In this document: positions 42,645 through 50,722 of the stretch, piece by piece
Layout of the letters: every line of letters starts with the position of its first letter
Numbering within the stretch: position 1 is the stretch's first letter
Source: Nocardioides caldifontis
GTDB lineage: Bacteria > Actinomycetota > Actinomycetes > Propionibacteriales > Nocardioidaceae
Reading direction: 5' to 3'
DNA length: 64,000 nt
Assembly (NCBI RefSeq): GCF_008087345.1
Contig: NZ_ML701736.1
Coordinates: 187,177 to 251,176, forward strand
The notes under the pieces: generated by a model
Told to the model about the DNA's origin: nothing
The model's database searches: none
What the model saw: the letters and a program-made list of their open reading frames with translations, nothing else
Position numbers and translations under genes: made by a program

Positions 42645-43901
42645 GTGAGAGTTGCCCTGCTGTCGTACCGCAGCAAGCCGCACTGCGGAGGGCAGGGTGT
42701 CTACCTGCGCCACCTCAGCCGGGAGCTCGTGGCGATCGGCCACGACGTGGAGGTCTTCTCCGGTCAGCCCTACCCCGAGCTCGACGAGGGGGTCGTGCTC
42801 ACGAAGGTTCCGAGCCTCGACCTCTACCGCGAGCCCGACCCGTTCCGGGTGCCGAAGCCGCGCGAGTTCCGCGACCTCGTCGACGTCGAGGAGTTCCTCG
42901 GCATGTGCACCGCGGCGTTCCCGGAACCCCGCACCTTCGGGAAGCGGGTGGCGAAGCTGCTCCGTGACCGGCTCGACGACTTCGACGTCGTGCACGACAA
43001 CCAGACCGTGGCCTACGGGATGCTCGACATCGAGCGCGCCGGCCTGCCGCTGGTCACCACGATCCACCACCCGATCACCTTCGACCGCAGGGTCGACCTC
43101 GCACACGCGCCGTTCCCGAAGCACTGGCGCAAGCAGCTCAGCCTGCGCCGGTGGTACTCCTTCCTGCGCATGCAGGGCAAGGTCGCGCGCCGGCTCCGCA
43201 CGATCCTCACGGTCTCGGAGAGCTCGAAGCGCGACATCGTCAAGGACTTCGGCGTGGACCCGTCGGTGATCGAGGTGATCCCGCTCGGCGTCGACGAGGT
43301 CTTCCGGCCGCCGACCGAGCCGCGGGTGCCCGGCCGCATCGTCGCGATGGCCAGCGCTGACACCCCGATGAAGGGGATCGCCACCCTCCTCGAGGCGGTC
43401 GCCAAGCTGCGCACCGAGCGCGACGTCGAGCTGGTCCTGGTCACCAAGCCCAGCAAGGGCGGACCGACCGAGCGGCTCATCGAGCGGCTCGGGCTGGAGG
43501 ACGCCGTGCGCTTCGTCCACGGCATCAGCGACGCCGAGCTCGTCGAGGTGATGGGCTCGGCCGAGGTGGCCTGCGTGCCCTCGCTCTACGAAGGGTTCTC
43601 GCTGCCCACCGCCGAGCTGATGGCGTGCGAGACGCCGCTCGTCGTCAGCCGCGCCGGCGCGATCCCCGAGGTGGTCGGCCCCGACGGTGAGTGCGCCGAC
43701 CTGGTCGCCCCGGGCGACGTCGGCGAGCTGTACGACGCGCTCGGCCGGCTCCTCGACGACCCGGAGCGCCGGGCACGCATGGGGGCAGCCGGTCGCCGGC
43801 GCGTCCTCGACAAGTTCAGCTGGCGTGCGGTCGCGGTCGCGACGGCGCAGGCCTACGAGCGGGCGGTCCAGGAGCGGGCCGCCCGGGCAGACGAGAAGTG
43901 A
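42645..43901 (+). CDS. Family 4 glycosyltransferase in the KstR-flanked cluster
   Basis: A 418-residue GT-B retaining glycosyltransferase. The N-terminal domain starts VALLSYRSKPHCGGQGVYLRHL; the C-terminal domain has the donor-binding EX7E segment in SLYEGFSLPTAELMACE (about 305-321) and LVVSRAGAIPEVVG. GT4 enzymes transfer sugars from nucleotide donors to lipids, polyprenols, sugars or small molecules. No transmembrane segment is present. GTG 42645 has a good site (AGGAGGA at about 42630). It is the first gene of a run of three reading right, 13 bp before the methyltransferase, and a KstR operator precedes it. Confidence 0.9.
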   Translation: MRVALLSYRSKPHCGGQGVYLRHLSRELVAIGHDVEVFSGQPYPELDEGVVLTKVPSLDLYREPDPFRVPKPREFRDLVDVEEFLGMCTAAFPEPRTFGKRVAKLLRDRLDDFDVVHDNQTVAYGMLDIERAGLPLVTTIHHPITFDRRVDLAHAPFPKHWRKQLSLRRWYSFLRMQGKVARRLRTILTVSESSKRDIVKDFGVDPSVIEVIPLGVDEVFRPPTEPRVPGRIVAMASADTPMKGIATLLEAVAKLRTERDVELVLVTKPSKGGPTERLIERLGLEDAVRFVHGISDAELVEVMGSAEVACVPSLYEGFSLPTAELMACETPLVVSRAGAIPEVVGPDGECADLVAPGDVGELYDALGRLLDDPERRARMGAAGRRRVLDKFSWRAVAVATAQAYERAVQERAARADEK

Positions 43902-43914
43902 GGGAACACCCGGG

Positions 43915-44625
43915 ATGCTGACCGTTGACTTCGACCGCCTCGGTCTCCGGCCCGGCGAGCGCGTGCTCGACATGGGGTGCGGGGCCGGTCGTCACGCGTT
44001 CGAGATGTACCGGCGCGGGGCCGACGTGATCGCCCTCGACATGGACGCTGACGAGCTCGCCACCGTGAGCGAGTGGTTCGCGGCGATGCGCGAGGAGGGA
44101 AGCATGCCCGCCGGCGCCGAGGCCGACGTGAAGCAGGGCGACGCCCTCGACCTCCCGTTCCCCGACGAGGAGTTCGACCGGGTCGTCGCCGCGGAGGTGC
44201 TCGAGCACATCCCCGACGACGAGCGCGCGATCTCCGAGCTGGTCCGGGTCCTCCGTCCCGGCGGCACCATCGCGGTGACCGTCCCGCGGTGGTTGCCCGA
44301 GAAGGTCTGCTGGGCGCTGTCGGACGAGTACCACGAGGTCGAGGGTGGCCACGTCCGCATCTACACCGGCACCGAGCTGGTCGCGAAGCTCGAGAAGGCC
44401 GGCCTCCGGTTCCTCGGCCGCACCCACGTGCACGGGCTGCACTCGCCGTACTGGTGGCTCAAGTGCGCGGTCGGCGTCGACAACGACAAGAACCCGCTGG
44501 TGAAGGCCTACCACCAGGTGCTCGTCTGGGACATCGTCAAGCGGCCGCTCCCGACCCGGCTCGCCGAGAAGGTGCTCGACCCGCTGGTCGGCAAGAGCAT
44601 GGTGCTCTACCTCGAGAAGCCGTGA
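43915..44625 (+). CDS. Class I SAM-dependent methyltransferase in the KstR-flanked cluster
   Basis: A 236-residue Rossmann methyltransferase of the Methyltransf_11 type. SAM motif I is VLDMGCGAGRHAFEM (residues 18-32), the acidic end of beta-2 is IALDMDADEL, and VVAAEVLEHIPDDE (motif IV) and VLRPGGTIAVTVP follow. The C-terminal third, with a WWLKCAVGVDND stretch, probably binds the acceptor. Such enzymes methylate sugars, quinones or lipids. It is 13 bp downstream of the GT4 gene and overlaps the next gene by 4 bp (GTGA), so the three are one operon. The acceptor may be the product of the GT4 enzyme. Confidence 0.9.
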   Translation: MLTVDFDRLGLRPGERVLDMGCGAGRHAFEMYRRGADVIALDMDADELATVSEWFAAMREEGSMPAGAEADVKQGDALDLPFPDEEFDRVVAAEVLEHIPDDERAISELVRVLRPGGTIAVTVPRWLPEKVCWALSDEYHEVEGGHVRIYTGTELVAKLEKAGLRFLGRTHVHGLHSPYWWLKCAVGVDNDKNPLVKAYHQVLVWDIVKRPLPTRLAEKVLDPLVGKSMVLYLEKP

Positions 44626-45725
44626 GCGCAGCCTCCCCGGTCCCCGAGCTCCCCGGCGTCCTGACCGCCGCCCAGGTCCGCGAGACCGCTGCCGCGGTCG
44701 TCCGGGTCCAGCAGCCCGACGGCGGGATCCCCTGGGCCGTGGGCGAGCACATCGACGTGTGGAACCACGTCGAGGCCGCGATGGCGCTCCTCGTCGCCGG
44801 TGAGGTCGAGGCCGCGGAGGCGGCGTACGAGTGGGTCCGCCGGCGACAGCGCGCCGACGGCACCTGGCCGATGAAGATCATCGGTGAGGCCGTCGAGGAC
44901 GACGCGGCCGAGGCCAACATGTGTGCCTACCTCGCGGTCGGCGTCTGGCACCACTGGCTGGTCCGGCGCGACTCCGGCTTCGTCGAGCGGTTCTGGCCGG
45001 TCGTGCGCCGCGCGCTCGACTTCGTGGCCTCGATGCAGGCGCCGTTCGGCGGCATCAGCTGGAGCCGGGAGGCCGACGGAACGCTGCGCGAGGACGGCGG
45101 GGCGCTGCTGGCCGGGAGCTCGAGCATCTACCACTCGTTCCGCGCGGGGCTCTCCCTCGCCGGGCTCGTGCAGCAGCCCCAGCCCGACTGGGAGGTGGTC
45201 GCCGGCGGGCTCCGCCACGCGCTGGAGGCGCACCGAGACCAGTTCATGGACAAGTCCACGTTCTCGATGGACTGGTACTACCCGGTGCTCGGCGGACCCG
45301 TTCGCGGTCGCGAAGCCGCGGAGATGTTCGAGCGGCGGTGGGACGACTTCGTGGTCGACGGGCTGGGGTGCCGGTGCGTCGACACCAACCCGTGGGTGAC
45401 CGGGGCGGAGACCTGCGAGCTCGTGCTGGCGCTCGACAACGTCGGCGACCGCGACCGCGCGCTCCGGCTCTTCACCGACATCCAGCACAGCCGCCACGAG
45501 AGCGGGTTGTACTGGACCGGATACGTCTTCCCCGAGGGCGTGTGGTGGCCCAACGAGCAGACGACGTACACCTCGGCCGCGGTCATCCTCGCCGCCGACG
45601 CGCTGTCGAGCACGACGCCGGGTGCGGGGATCTTCCGCGGCGACGCGCTGACCGCCGAGCCGCGACCCATGCCGCTGCAGTGCGGCTGCGGCGAGAGCGT
45701 GGTCAGCCGCTCGTCCGGGCGCTGA
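44622..45725 (+). CDS. Alpha/alpha-toroid protein, prenyltransferase/terpene-cyclase-like
   Basis: A 367-residue protein whose repeats resemble the QW motifs of squalene-hopene cyclases and prenyltransferase beta subunits: QQPDGGIPW (30-38), QRADGTW (76-82) and MQAPFGGISW (near 142-151). The rest is helix-rich, as expected of an alpha/alpha toroid. The DxDD acid of class II terpene cyclases is not clear; the nearest is VEDD at 91-94, without the first Asp. No signal peptide or membrane segment is visible. A GTG start overlaps the upstream methyltransferase by 4 bp. A cyclase, a prenyltransferase-like binding protein or a glycosidase of similar fold all remain possible. Confidence 0.7.
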   Translation: MSAASPVPELPGVLTAAQVRETAAAVVRVQQPDGGIPWAVGEHIDVWNHVEAAMALLVAGEVEAAEAAYEWVRRRQRADGTWPMKIIGEAVEDDAAEANMCAYLAVGVWHHWLVRRDSGFVERFWPVVRRALDFVASMQAPFGGISWSREADGTLREDGGALLAGSSSIYHSFRAGLSLAGLVQQPQPDWEVVAGGLRHALEAHRDQFMDKSTFSMDWYYPVLGGPVRGREAAEMFERRWDDFVVDGLGCRCVDTNPWVTGAETCELVLALDNVGDRDRALRLFTDIQHSRHESGLYWTGYVFPEGVWWPNEQTTYTSAAVILAADALSSTTPGAGIFRGDALTAEPRPMPLQCGCGESVVSRSSGR

Positions 45726-46383
45726 CCGGGGTGCCGGGCTGGCCGTCGACGCGGCGCAGCGCCCGCATCGAGCCGCACACGCCGACCTCGTCGAAGCCGT
45801 CCTCGAGCGCCCGCAGGTAGATCTCGTACGGCGGTCGCCCGCCGTCGCGCGGGTCGGGGAACACGTCGTGGATCAGCAGCACCCCGCCCCGGTCGACCCA
45901 CGGGACCCACGACTCGTAGTCGGTGTGCGCCGGCTCCTCGCCGTGGCCGCCGTCGATGAAGAGGAGCGCCAGCGGGGTGCGCCAGTGGCGGGCGACGGTG
46001 ACCGAGCGGCCGACCACAGCGACGACCTCGTCCTCGAGACCGGCGTCGGCGATCGTCCGCCGGAACACGGGGAGGGTGTCCATCAGCCCGAGGTCGGGGT
46101 CGACCAGCGTCGGGTCGTGGTGCTCCCAGCCGGCCTGGTTCTCCTCCGAGCCGCGGTGGTGGTCCACCGTGAACACCGTCGTGCCGGTCAGTCGGGCGGC
46201 TGCGCCGAGGTAGACCGCAGACTTGCCGCAGTAGGAGCCGACCTCGAGCAGCGGCCCGCTCCGGCCCGCCTCGACACCCCGCTCGAAGAGGAAGGCACCC
46301 TCGGCGTCGGGCATGAACCCCTTGGCGGCGCGGGCGGCGGCCAGCAGGTCGTCGGGCATGGCGGGATGGTGCGGGGTCGTCAT
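45703..46383 (-). CDS. Class I SAM-dependent methyltransferase, reading into the cluster
   Basis: A 226-residue methyltransferase of the Methyltransf_24 type. Motif I is LLEVGSYCGKSAVYLG, followed by TVFTVDHHRGSEE, and an acidic LLFIDGGHGEEPAHTDYESW segment after it. It is oriented toward the three-gene operon, overlaps the toroid gene by 23 bp at the 3' ends, and is itself preceded by a perfect KstR-type operator 83 bp upstream. It is thus convergent with, and probably co-regulated with, the glycosyltransferase operon. The acceptor is unknown. Confidence 0.87.
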   Translation of the reverse strand: MTTPHHPAMPDDLLAAARAAKGFMPDAEGAFLFERGVEAGRSGPLLEVGSYCGKSAVYLGAAARLTGTTVFTVDHHRGSEENQAGWEHHDPTLVDPDLGLMDTLPVFRRTIADAGLEDEVVAVVGRSVTVARHWRTPLALLFIDGGHGEEPAHTDYESWVPWVDRGGVLLIHDVFPDPRDGGRPPYEIYLRALEDGFDEVGVCGSMRALRRVDGQPGTPVSARTSG

Positions 46384-46465
46384 CGGCGCTCTCGTCGGGG
46401 TCGGGGGTGCCAGGGTAGGCGAGCGCCGGGTCGCCGGTCGGGCCGCCCTGTGGCAGGATCCGCAC

Positions 46466-46479
46466 TGGAACCGGTTCTA
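46466..46479. promoter_or_regulatory. Perfect KstR-type operator
   Basis: TGGAACCGGTTCTA matches TnnAACnnGTTnnA at all specified positions. It lies 83 bp upstream of the leftward methyltransferase gene and 18 bp before the start of the acyl-CoA dehydrogenase remnant. It may have served a divergent pair before the acyl-CoA dehydrogenase gene was lost. Confidence 0.78.
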
Positions 46480-46496
46480 GTTCTGGCAGGTCGCGG

Positions 46497-46691
46497 TGGT
46501 TCCGCCAGCGCCAGGACTCCGCGGAGCTCGCGTTCGAGCTGCTCCACGAGGACGCGTTGCTGGGCCGGGGGGAGGGGCCGCAGGTCGTCCACGAGGCGCT
46601 CGTGACCCGGGCGCTCAGCATGGCCGGAGGCTCGACGCAGGTGCTGCGCAACGTCGCGGGCGAGCCGATCCTCGGGCTGCCGCGCGGGTGA
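46497..46691 (+). pseudogene. C-terminal remnant of an acyl-CoA dehydrogenase (FadE type)
   Basis: Reading from 46497 gives 64 residues that match the end of an acyl-CoA dehydrogenase: LVTRALSMAGGSTQVLRNVAGEP followed by ILGLPRG and a stop (the family pattern is AGGTxEIxRNIIAERxLGLPR). There is no start codon in this frame before the KstR box, and the N-terminal 300 or more residues are missing. It is a truncated remnant. Its position after a KstR operator suggests it was a member of the steroid regulon. Confidence 0.78.
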
Positions 46692-46707
46692 GCGGCCAGC
46701 CGGCGCG

Positions 46708-47988
46708 TCAGGCCGACGCGGCCTCCTCCTGGGCGGGGTCACTGCGTTCCCACGACTCGGCGCTCCGGGTCGCGACGCCGCGCCACTCGTCGTGCGCCCA
46801 GCGGAGGAACCGGTCGACGTGGCGCACCGAGTGCTGGCTGCGGATCGACGGGAAGACGTCGAAGGCGTGGTGGGTCACGGGGAGCTCGGAGTAGGCGACC
46901 GCCTGCTCGGAGCTCTCGCGCAGCGCCTCGACGAACGCGCGCGCCTGCGCGACCTCCACGAGGGTGTCGTTGCCGCCGTGGACCACGTAGAACGGCGGCG
47001 CGTCCTTGCGGACGCGGAGCAGGGGAGAGGCCTTCTCGTACGGCGTGAGGTCCTTGCGCGGGTCGGCCTCGAACACCCATCGGGCGAGGAAGGTGTCCCG
47101 CATCTTGCGCGCGGCCTTGCTCCCGGTGGCGCCGGCGAGGTCGTAGACGCCGTAGAACGGCACCGCTGCCTGGAGGCTGGTGTCGGCGTCCTCGAACCCG
47201 GGCTGGTACTCCGGGTCGCCGGGCGTCAGCGCGGCGAGGGCCGCGAGGTGGCCGCCGGCCGAGCCGCCTGTCACCGCCACGAAGTCGGGGTCGCCGCCGT
47301 GCTCGGCGATGTGCTCACGGATCCATGCGATGGACCGCTTGACGTCGACGATCTGTGCCGGCCACTTGTCCCGCGGGCTGAGCCGGTAGTTCAGCGCCAC
47401 GCAGACCCAGCCTCGCGCAGCCATGTGGCGCATCAGGGGGAGCCCTTGCTGGTCCTTGGTGCCGAGCGTCCACGCGCCGCCGTGCACCTGGAGGAGGACG
47501 GGCGCCCCGGTGACGTCACCCGTGGGCTTGTAGACGTCGAGCAGCCCGCGCTTGCCGTGCTCGGGCGCGTAGGGGACGTCCTTGACCACCTCGAAGGAGG
47601 CCGGTCCGTGGTGGCGGAACGGCCACAGCAGCTGCTGCACGGGGGTCCGCCATGCCAGGTCGTCGTACCTCTCCTCGAGGCGGGAGCGGTAGTCCTCGCC
47701 GAGGGCCTCGGCCAGCGCCTTGTCGAAGACGTGCTGCGACGTGCCGCCCTGGCGGAGCAGGTAGCCGAGCGCCGCGAGGTTGGCGGCGCCGACCAGCGCC
47801 CTGCGCGGTCGGCCGCGGACGAGCTCGCGGCCGGTGTCGACGGCCGTCGCGGCGGTGAGGTGCGCGGCAAGCTCCGAGGTCAGCCACCCGGCGAACATCG
47901 CCGGGACCCCGGCGGAGTAGAGCGGAGCGGGGCGGAGCGCGTTCGCGGCGAGCGCGGCCACGACCCCCTGGCGGCGCAGGTATCCCAT
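46708..47988 (-). CDS. HSL-type alpha/beta hydrolase (lipase/esterase)
   Basis: A 426-residue serine hydrolase. A long N-terminal region (about 1-135) contains hydrophobic stretches. The catalytic domain has the oxyanion motif HGGAW, the nucleophile elbow GGSAGG (Ser), a later Asp in the GGNDTLV segment, and His in VTHHAFDVFPS, the hormone-sensitive lipase arrangement. Such enzymes hydrolyse acyl esters. The nearest MMPL and GT/MT genes suggest lipid metabolism. A divergent promoter region of 77 bp lies between it and the MMPL gene. Confidence 0.87.
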   Translation of the reverse strand: MGYLRRQGVVAALAANALRPAPLYSAGVPAMFAGWLTSELAAHLTAATAVDTGRELVRGRPRRALVGAANLAALGYLLRQGGTSQHVFDKALAEALGEDYRSRLEERYDDLAWRTPVQQLLWPFRHHGPASFEVVKDVPYAPEHGKRGLLDVYKPTGDVTGAPVLLQVHGGAWTLGTKDQQGLPLMRHMAARGWVCVALNYRLSPRDKWPAQIVDVKRSIAWIREHIAEHGGDPDFVAVTGGSAGGHLAALAALTPGDPEYQPGFEDADTSLQAAVPFYGVYDLAGATGSKAARKMRDTFLARWVFEADPRKDLTPYEKASPLLRVRKDAPPFYVVHGGNDTLVEVAQARAFVEALRESSEQAVAYSELPVTHHAFDVFPSIRSQHSVRHVDRFLRWAHDEWRGVATRSAESWERSDPAQEEAASA

Positions 47989-48065
47989 GCCGCGACAGTA
48001 GCGACGCGCCGCACCCGCCGATAACGGGGCGCGAGATGTCGGAGCCCTTCGGTAGCGTGACGCGC

Positions 48066-50234
48066 ATGTTCGGAGCGCTCGGCCGTCTCGTCTCCCGTCG
48101 CCCCTGGTTCGTCATCGGTGCCTGGGTCGTCCTCGCCGTCCTCGTCGTCTCGCTGGCCCCGGCGCTGCAGACGACGTCGGAGGAGTCGGAGTTCCTCCCC
48201 GACCACTACGAGTCGATCAAGGCCACCGAGCTGCAGCAGGAGAAGTTCCCGGGCGCGACCACCCCCGCGGCGATCCTCGTCTTCGACCGCGAGGACGGTG
48301 CACAGCTGACCGAGGACGACCAGGCCGAGGTGGCGCGGATCGCCGAGGAGCTCGGTCCGGAGCTGGGCGAGGAGACGTTCGTCCAGCAGGTCGTGACCGT
48401 GGACCCGCAGGGGCAGCCGAACCTGTCCGAGGACGGGCTGGTGCAGCTGGGCATCGTCGGTCTCGCCGAGGGCGCGACCGGGTTCGACCCGCAGGCGTTC
48501 GAAGACGCCCAGGAGATGCGCGACGAGCTCGAGCCGCTCGTGGAGGACACCGGGCTGCGCGTGCAGACCACCGGCGCCGTCCCGCAGGGGCTCGACTCCC
48601 AGGAGGCCGGTGAGCGGTCGCTGGCGATCGTCGGCATCGCCACCATCGTGCTCATCGTGACCCTGCTCGCGCTGATCTTCCGCAGCGTGATCATCTGCCT
48701 GATGCCGGTGGTCGTCGTCACCGTGGTCTCGGCCGTGGCCACCGGACTGATCGGCTGGGCCAACGAGGCCTTCGACCTCAAGGCGGACTCCTCGATCGAG
48801 ACCATCCTGGTCGTGGTGCTCTACGGCATCGGCACCGACTACATCCTGTTCTTCCTGTTCCGCTACCGCGAGCGGATGCGGCAGGGCGACACGACCCGCG
48901 GCTCCGTGGTGCACGCTCTCGAGCGTGCCGGCGAGGCGATCGCGTCGGCCGGCGGCGCCGTGATCGTCGCGTTCCTCGCGCTGCTGCTGAGCTCGCTGAG
49001 CATCTTCCAGGCGATCGGGCCCGCGCTCGCGATCGCCGTGGGCGTCACGCTGCTGGCCGCCCTCACCCTCGTGCCGGCGGTCGTCACGGTGCTCGGCCGG
49101 GCGCTGTTCTGGCCGTCGAAGAAGTGGCGCCAGGAGCCCGAGCGTGCCCGGTTCGCGCGGATGGGCGACGGGCTCGGGCGCCGGCCGGGGGCGTACGCCT
49201 CGGTCTCAGGGCTGCTGATGGCCGCCCTCGCGGTGTTCGCGCTCGGCTTCAGCCCGTCCTTCGACTTCACCTCGAGCCTGCCCGACGGCGTGGAGTCGAC
49301 CGAGGGGCTCGAGACGTTCCAGGAGCACTTCGCCGCCGGTGCGAGCGAGCCGGTGCCGGTGATCCTGGTGGCCGACGAGGGGTCGTTGGACCCGTCGTCG
49401 CTCGAAGCCTTCCGGGCCGAGCTCGAGAGCGCCGACGGCGTGGCGCAGGCCTTCCCCGGCCAGCCGTCGGAGGATGGCACCGCGGCTCAGTTCAGCCTGG
49501 TCCTCGACAGCGACCCGGTCTCCGACCAGGCGCTCGAGGACGTCGAGGGGCCGATCCGGGACACCGCGCACTCGGCCGCCCCGGAGGGCACGGAGGCGTT
49601 CGTCGGCGGCACGCCGTCGGTCTTCGCCGACCTCCAGGAGGCGATGGCGCGCGACTACTCGATCGTCTTCCCGGCGGCCGCGCTGGTGATCATGCTCATC
49701 CTCGCGCTGCTGCTCCGGAGCCTCGTCGCGCCGTGGTACCTCATGGCCGCGGTCGGGCTCGGCTTCGCCGCCACCCTCGGGGCGTCGGTCATCCTCTTCC
49801 AGCACGTGCTGGGCGAGAACGGCCTGATCTTCATGCTGCCGATCTACATCTACCTCTTCGTGACCGCGCTGGGGACCGACTACAACATCCTGATGATCGC
49901 CCGGCTCCGCGAGGAGGCACGTGAAGGCAGGGAGCCCCGGGCGGCGGCCGCGGAGGCGGTCAAGCACGCCGGCCCGACGATCGCGGCCGCCGGCGTCATC
50001 TTGGCCGGGACGTTCGCGTCGCTGATGCTGAGCGGCAACACGCTGATGGTCTCGATGGGGTTCGCCCTGTCGTTCGGGATCATCGTCGCCGCGTTCGTGA
50101 TGTCGATGTTCTTCACCCCTGCCCTGACCGCGCTCATCGGCCACGCCGCGTGGTGGCCGGGCCACGGCGACGAGAAGGCTCCCCTGGAGGAGCGCGCGCC
50201 CGGCGAGGACGTGGACGTTCCCGCAGCGCGCTGA
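48066..50234 (+). CDS. MMPL-family RND-type lipid transporter
   Basis: A 722-residue MMPL protein with two similar halves, each with one lone transmembrane helix, a periplasmic loop and five more helices (12 in all). Characteristic segments are VVLYGIGTDYILFFLFRYRERM in the first half and YLFVTALGTDYNILMIARLREEAREG in the second, each with the GTDY-type proton-relay motif. Mycobacterial relatives export complex lipids; others act as drug or lipid exporters. ATG 48066 is preferred because a TAGCGT box lies seven bases before it; an ATG at 48036 is in frame. It may export the product of the nearby KstR-flanked cluster. Confidence 0.92.
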   Translation: MFGALGRLVSRRPWFVIGAWVVLAVLVVSLAPALQTTSEESEFLPDHYESIKATELQQEKFPGATTPAAILVFDREDGAQLTEDDQAEVARIAEELGPELGEETFVQQVVTVDPQGQPNLSEDGLVQLGIVGLAEGATGFDPQAFEDAQEMRDELEPLVEDTGLRVQTTGAVPQGLDSQEAGERSLAIVGIATIVLIVTLLALIFRSVIICLMPVVVVTVVSAVATGLIGWANEAFDLKADSSIETILVVVLYGIGTDYILFFLFRYRERMRQGDTTRGSVVHALERAGEAIASAGGAVIVAFLALLLSSLSIFQAIGPALAIAVGVTLLAALTLVPAVVTVLGRALFWPSKKWRQEPERARFARMGDGLGRRPGAYASVSGLLMAALAVFALGFSPSFDFTSSLPDGVESTEGLETFQEHFAAGASEPVPVILVADEGSLDPSSLEAFRAELESADGVAQAFPGQPSEDGTAAQFSLVLDSDPVSDQALEDVEGPIRDTAHSAAPEGTEAFVGGTPSVFADLQEAMARDYSIVFPAAALVIMLILALLLRSLVAPWYLMAAVGLGFAATLGASVILFQHVLGENGLIFMLPIYIYLFVTALGTDYNILMIARLREEAREGREPRAAAAEAVKHAGPTIAAAGVILAGTFASLMLSGNTLMVSMGFALSFGIIVAAFVMSMFFTPALTALIGHAAWWPGHGDEKAPLEERAPGEDVDVPAAR

Positions 50235-50280
50235 GAGTTCGTCGCGCTCGTCACGTTCGATAGAACACGGTCGCGACCGG

Positions 50281-50713
50281 GTCGCGGAAGTCGTGGTCTG
50301 CTACCGCGGGTTCAACGAGCGGTTCGGCCAGCGGTTCGGCCAGGTGCAGGGATGGGCTGCCCAGCAGGTCAACACCAACGGGCTGGGCAACGCCTTCACC
50401 TACCCCTCGGGCTCAGCACGCCGGCGGCGACCGTGGCGGTGCAGGCGCGCCGCTGCATGCACGAGTACGGCGGCACCAGCCGGGACTTCGGAGCCGTGGC
50501 CGTCGCCGACCGCCGGCATGCGGCGACGAACCCCAAGTCGTGGTTCCACGGCAGGCCGATCACCCTCGGGACCACCAGGCGAGACGGATGATCGCCGACC
50601 CGCTCCGCCTCCTGGACCGCTGCCAGGAAAGCGACGGTGCGGTGGCACTCGTGCTCGTCACCGCCGGCACGGGCGTCCCCACCAGCGGGCTGGTGCTCGG
50701 CCGCGACCGCTGA
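50281..50713 (+). pseudogene. Remnant of a lipid-transfer-protein/thiolase-like gene (Ltp type)
   Basis: Three frames must be joined to follow the homology. VAEVVVCYRGFNERFGQRFGQ with NTNGLGNAFTYPSG (frame of 50293) continues as LSTPAATVAVQARRCMHEYG and AVADRRHAATNPKSWFHGRPITL (frame of 50352). It ends with the HQARRMIADPLRLLDRCQESDGAVALVLVT region (frame of 50573) and a stop. This matches the thiolase-like Ltp proteins of actinobacterial steroid catabolism. At least two frameshifts and loss of both ends make it a pseudogene. Confidence 0.75.
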
Positions 50714-50722
50714 GTGGCCGGG

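Noticed and set aside
42645..46383. The GT/methyltransferase/toroid cluster as a hopanoid or carotenoid glycoside locus
   Set aside because: There is no full-length squalene-hopene cyclase, phytoene synthase or desaturase gene, so neither assignment can be supported.
46496..46894. Plus-strand open frame starting at the GTG 46496
   Set aside because: It is shifted by one base from the frame with acyl-CoA dehydrogenase homology and gives an Arg/Gly-rich sequence without relatives. It also runs antisense into the hydrolase gene.
50261..50274. TAGAACACGGTCGC as a third KstR operator
   Set aside because: It fits only T, AAC and part of GTT; the second half-site is broken. It may be a decayed operator of the Ltp remnant but is not listed as a site.
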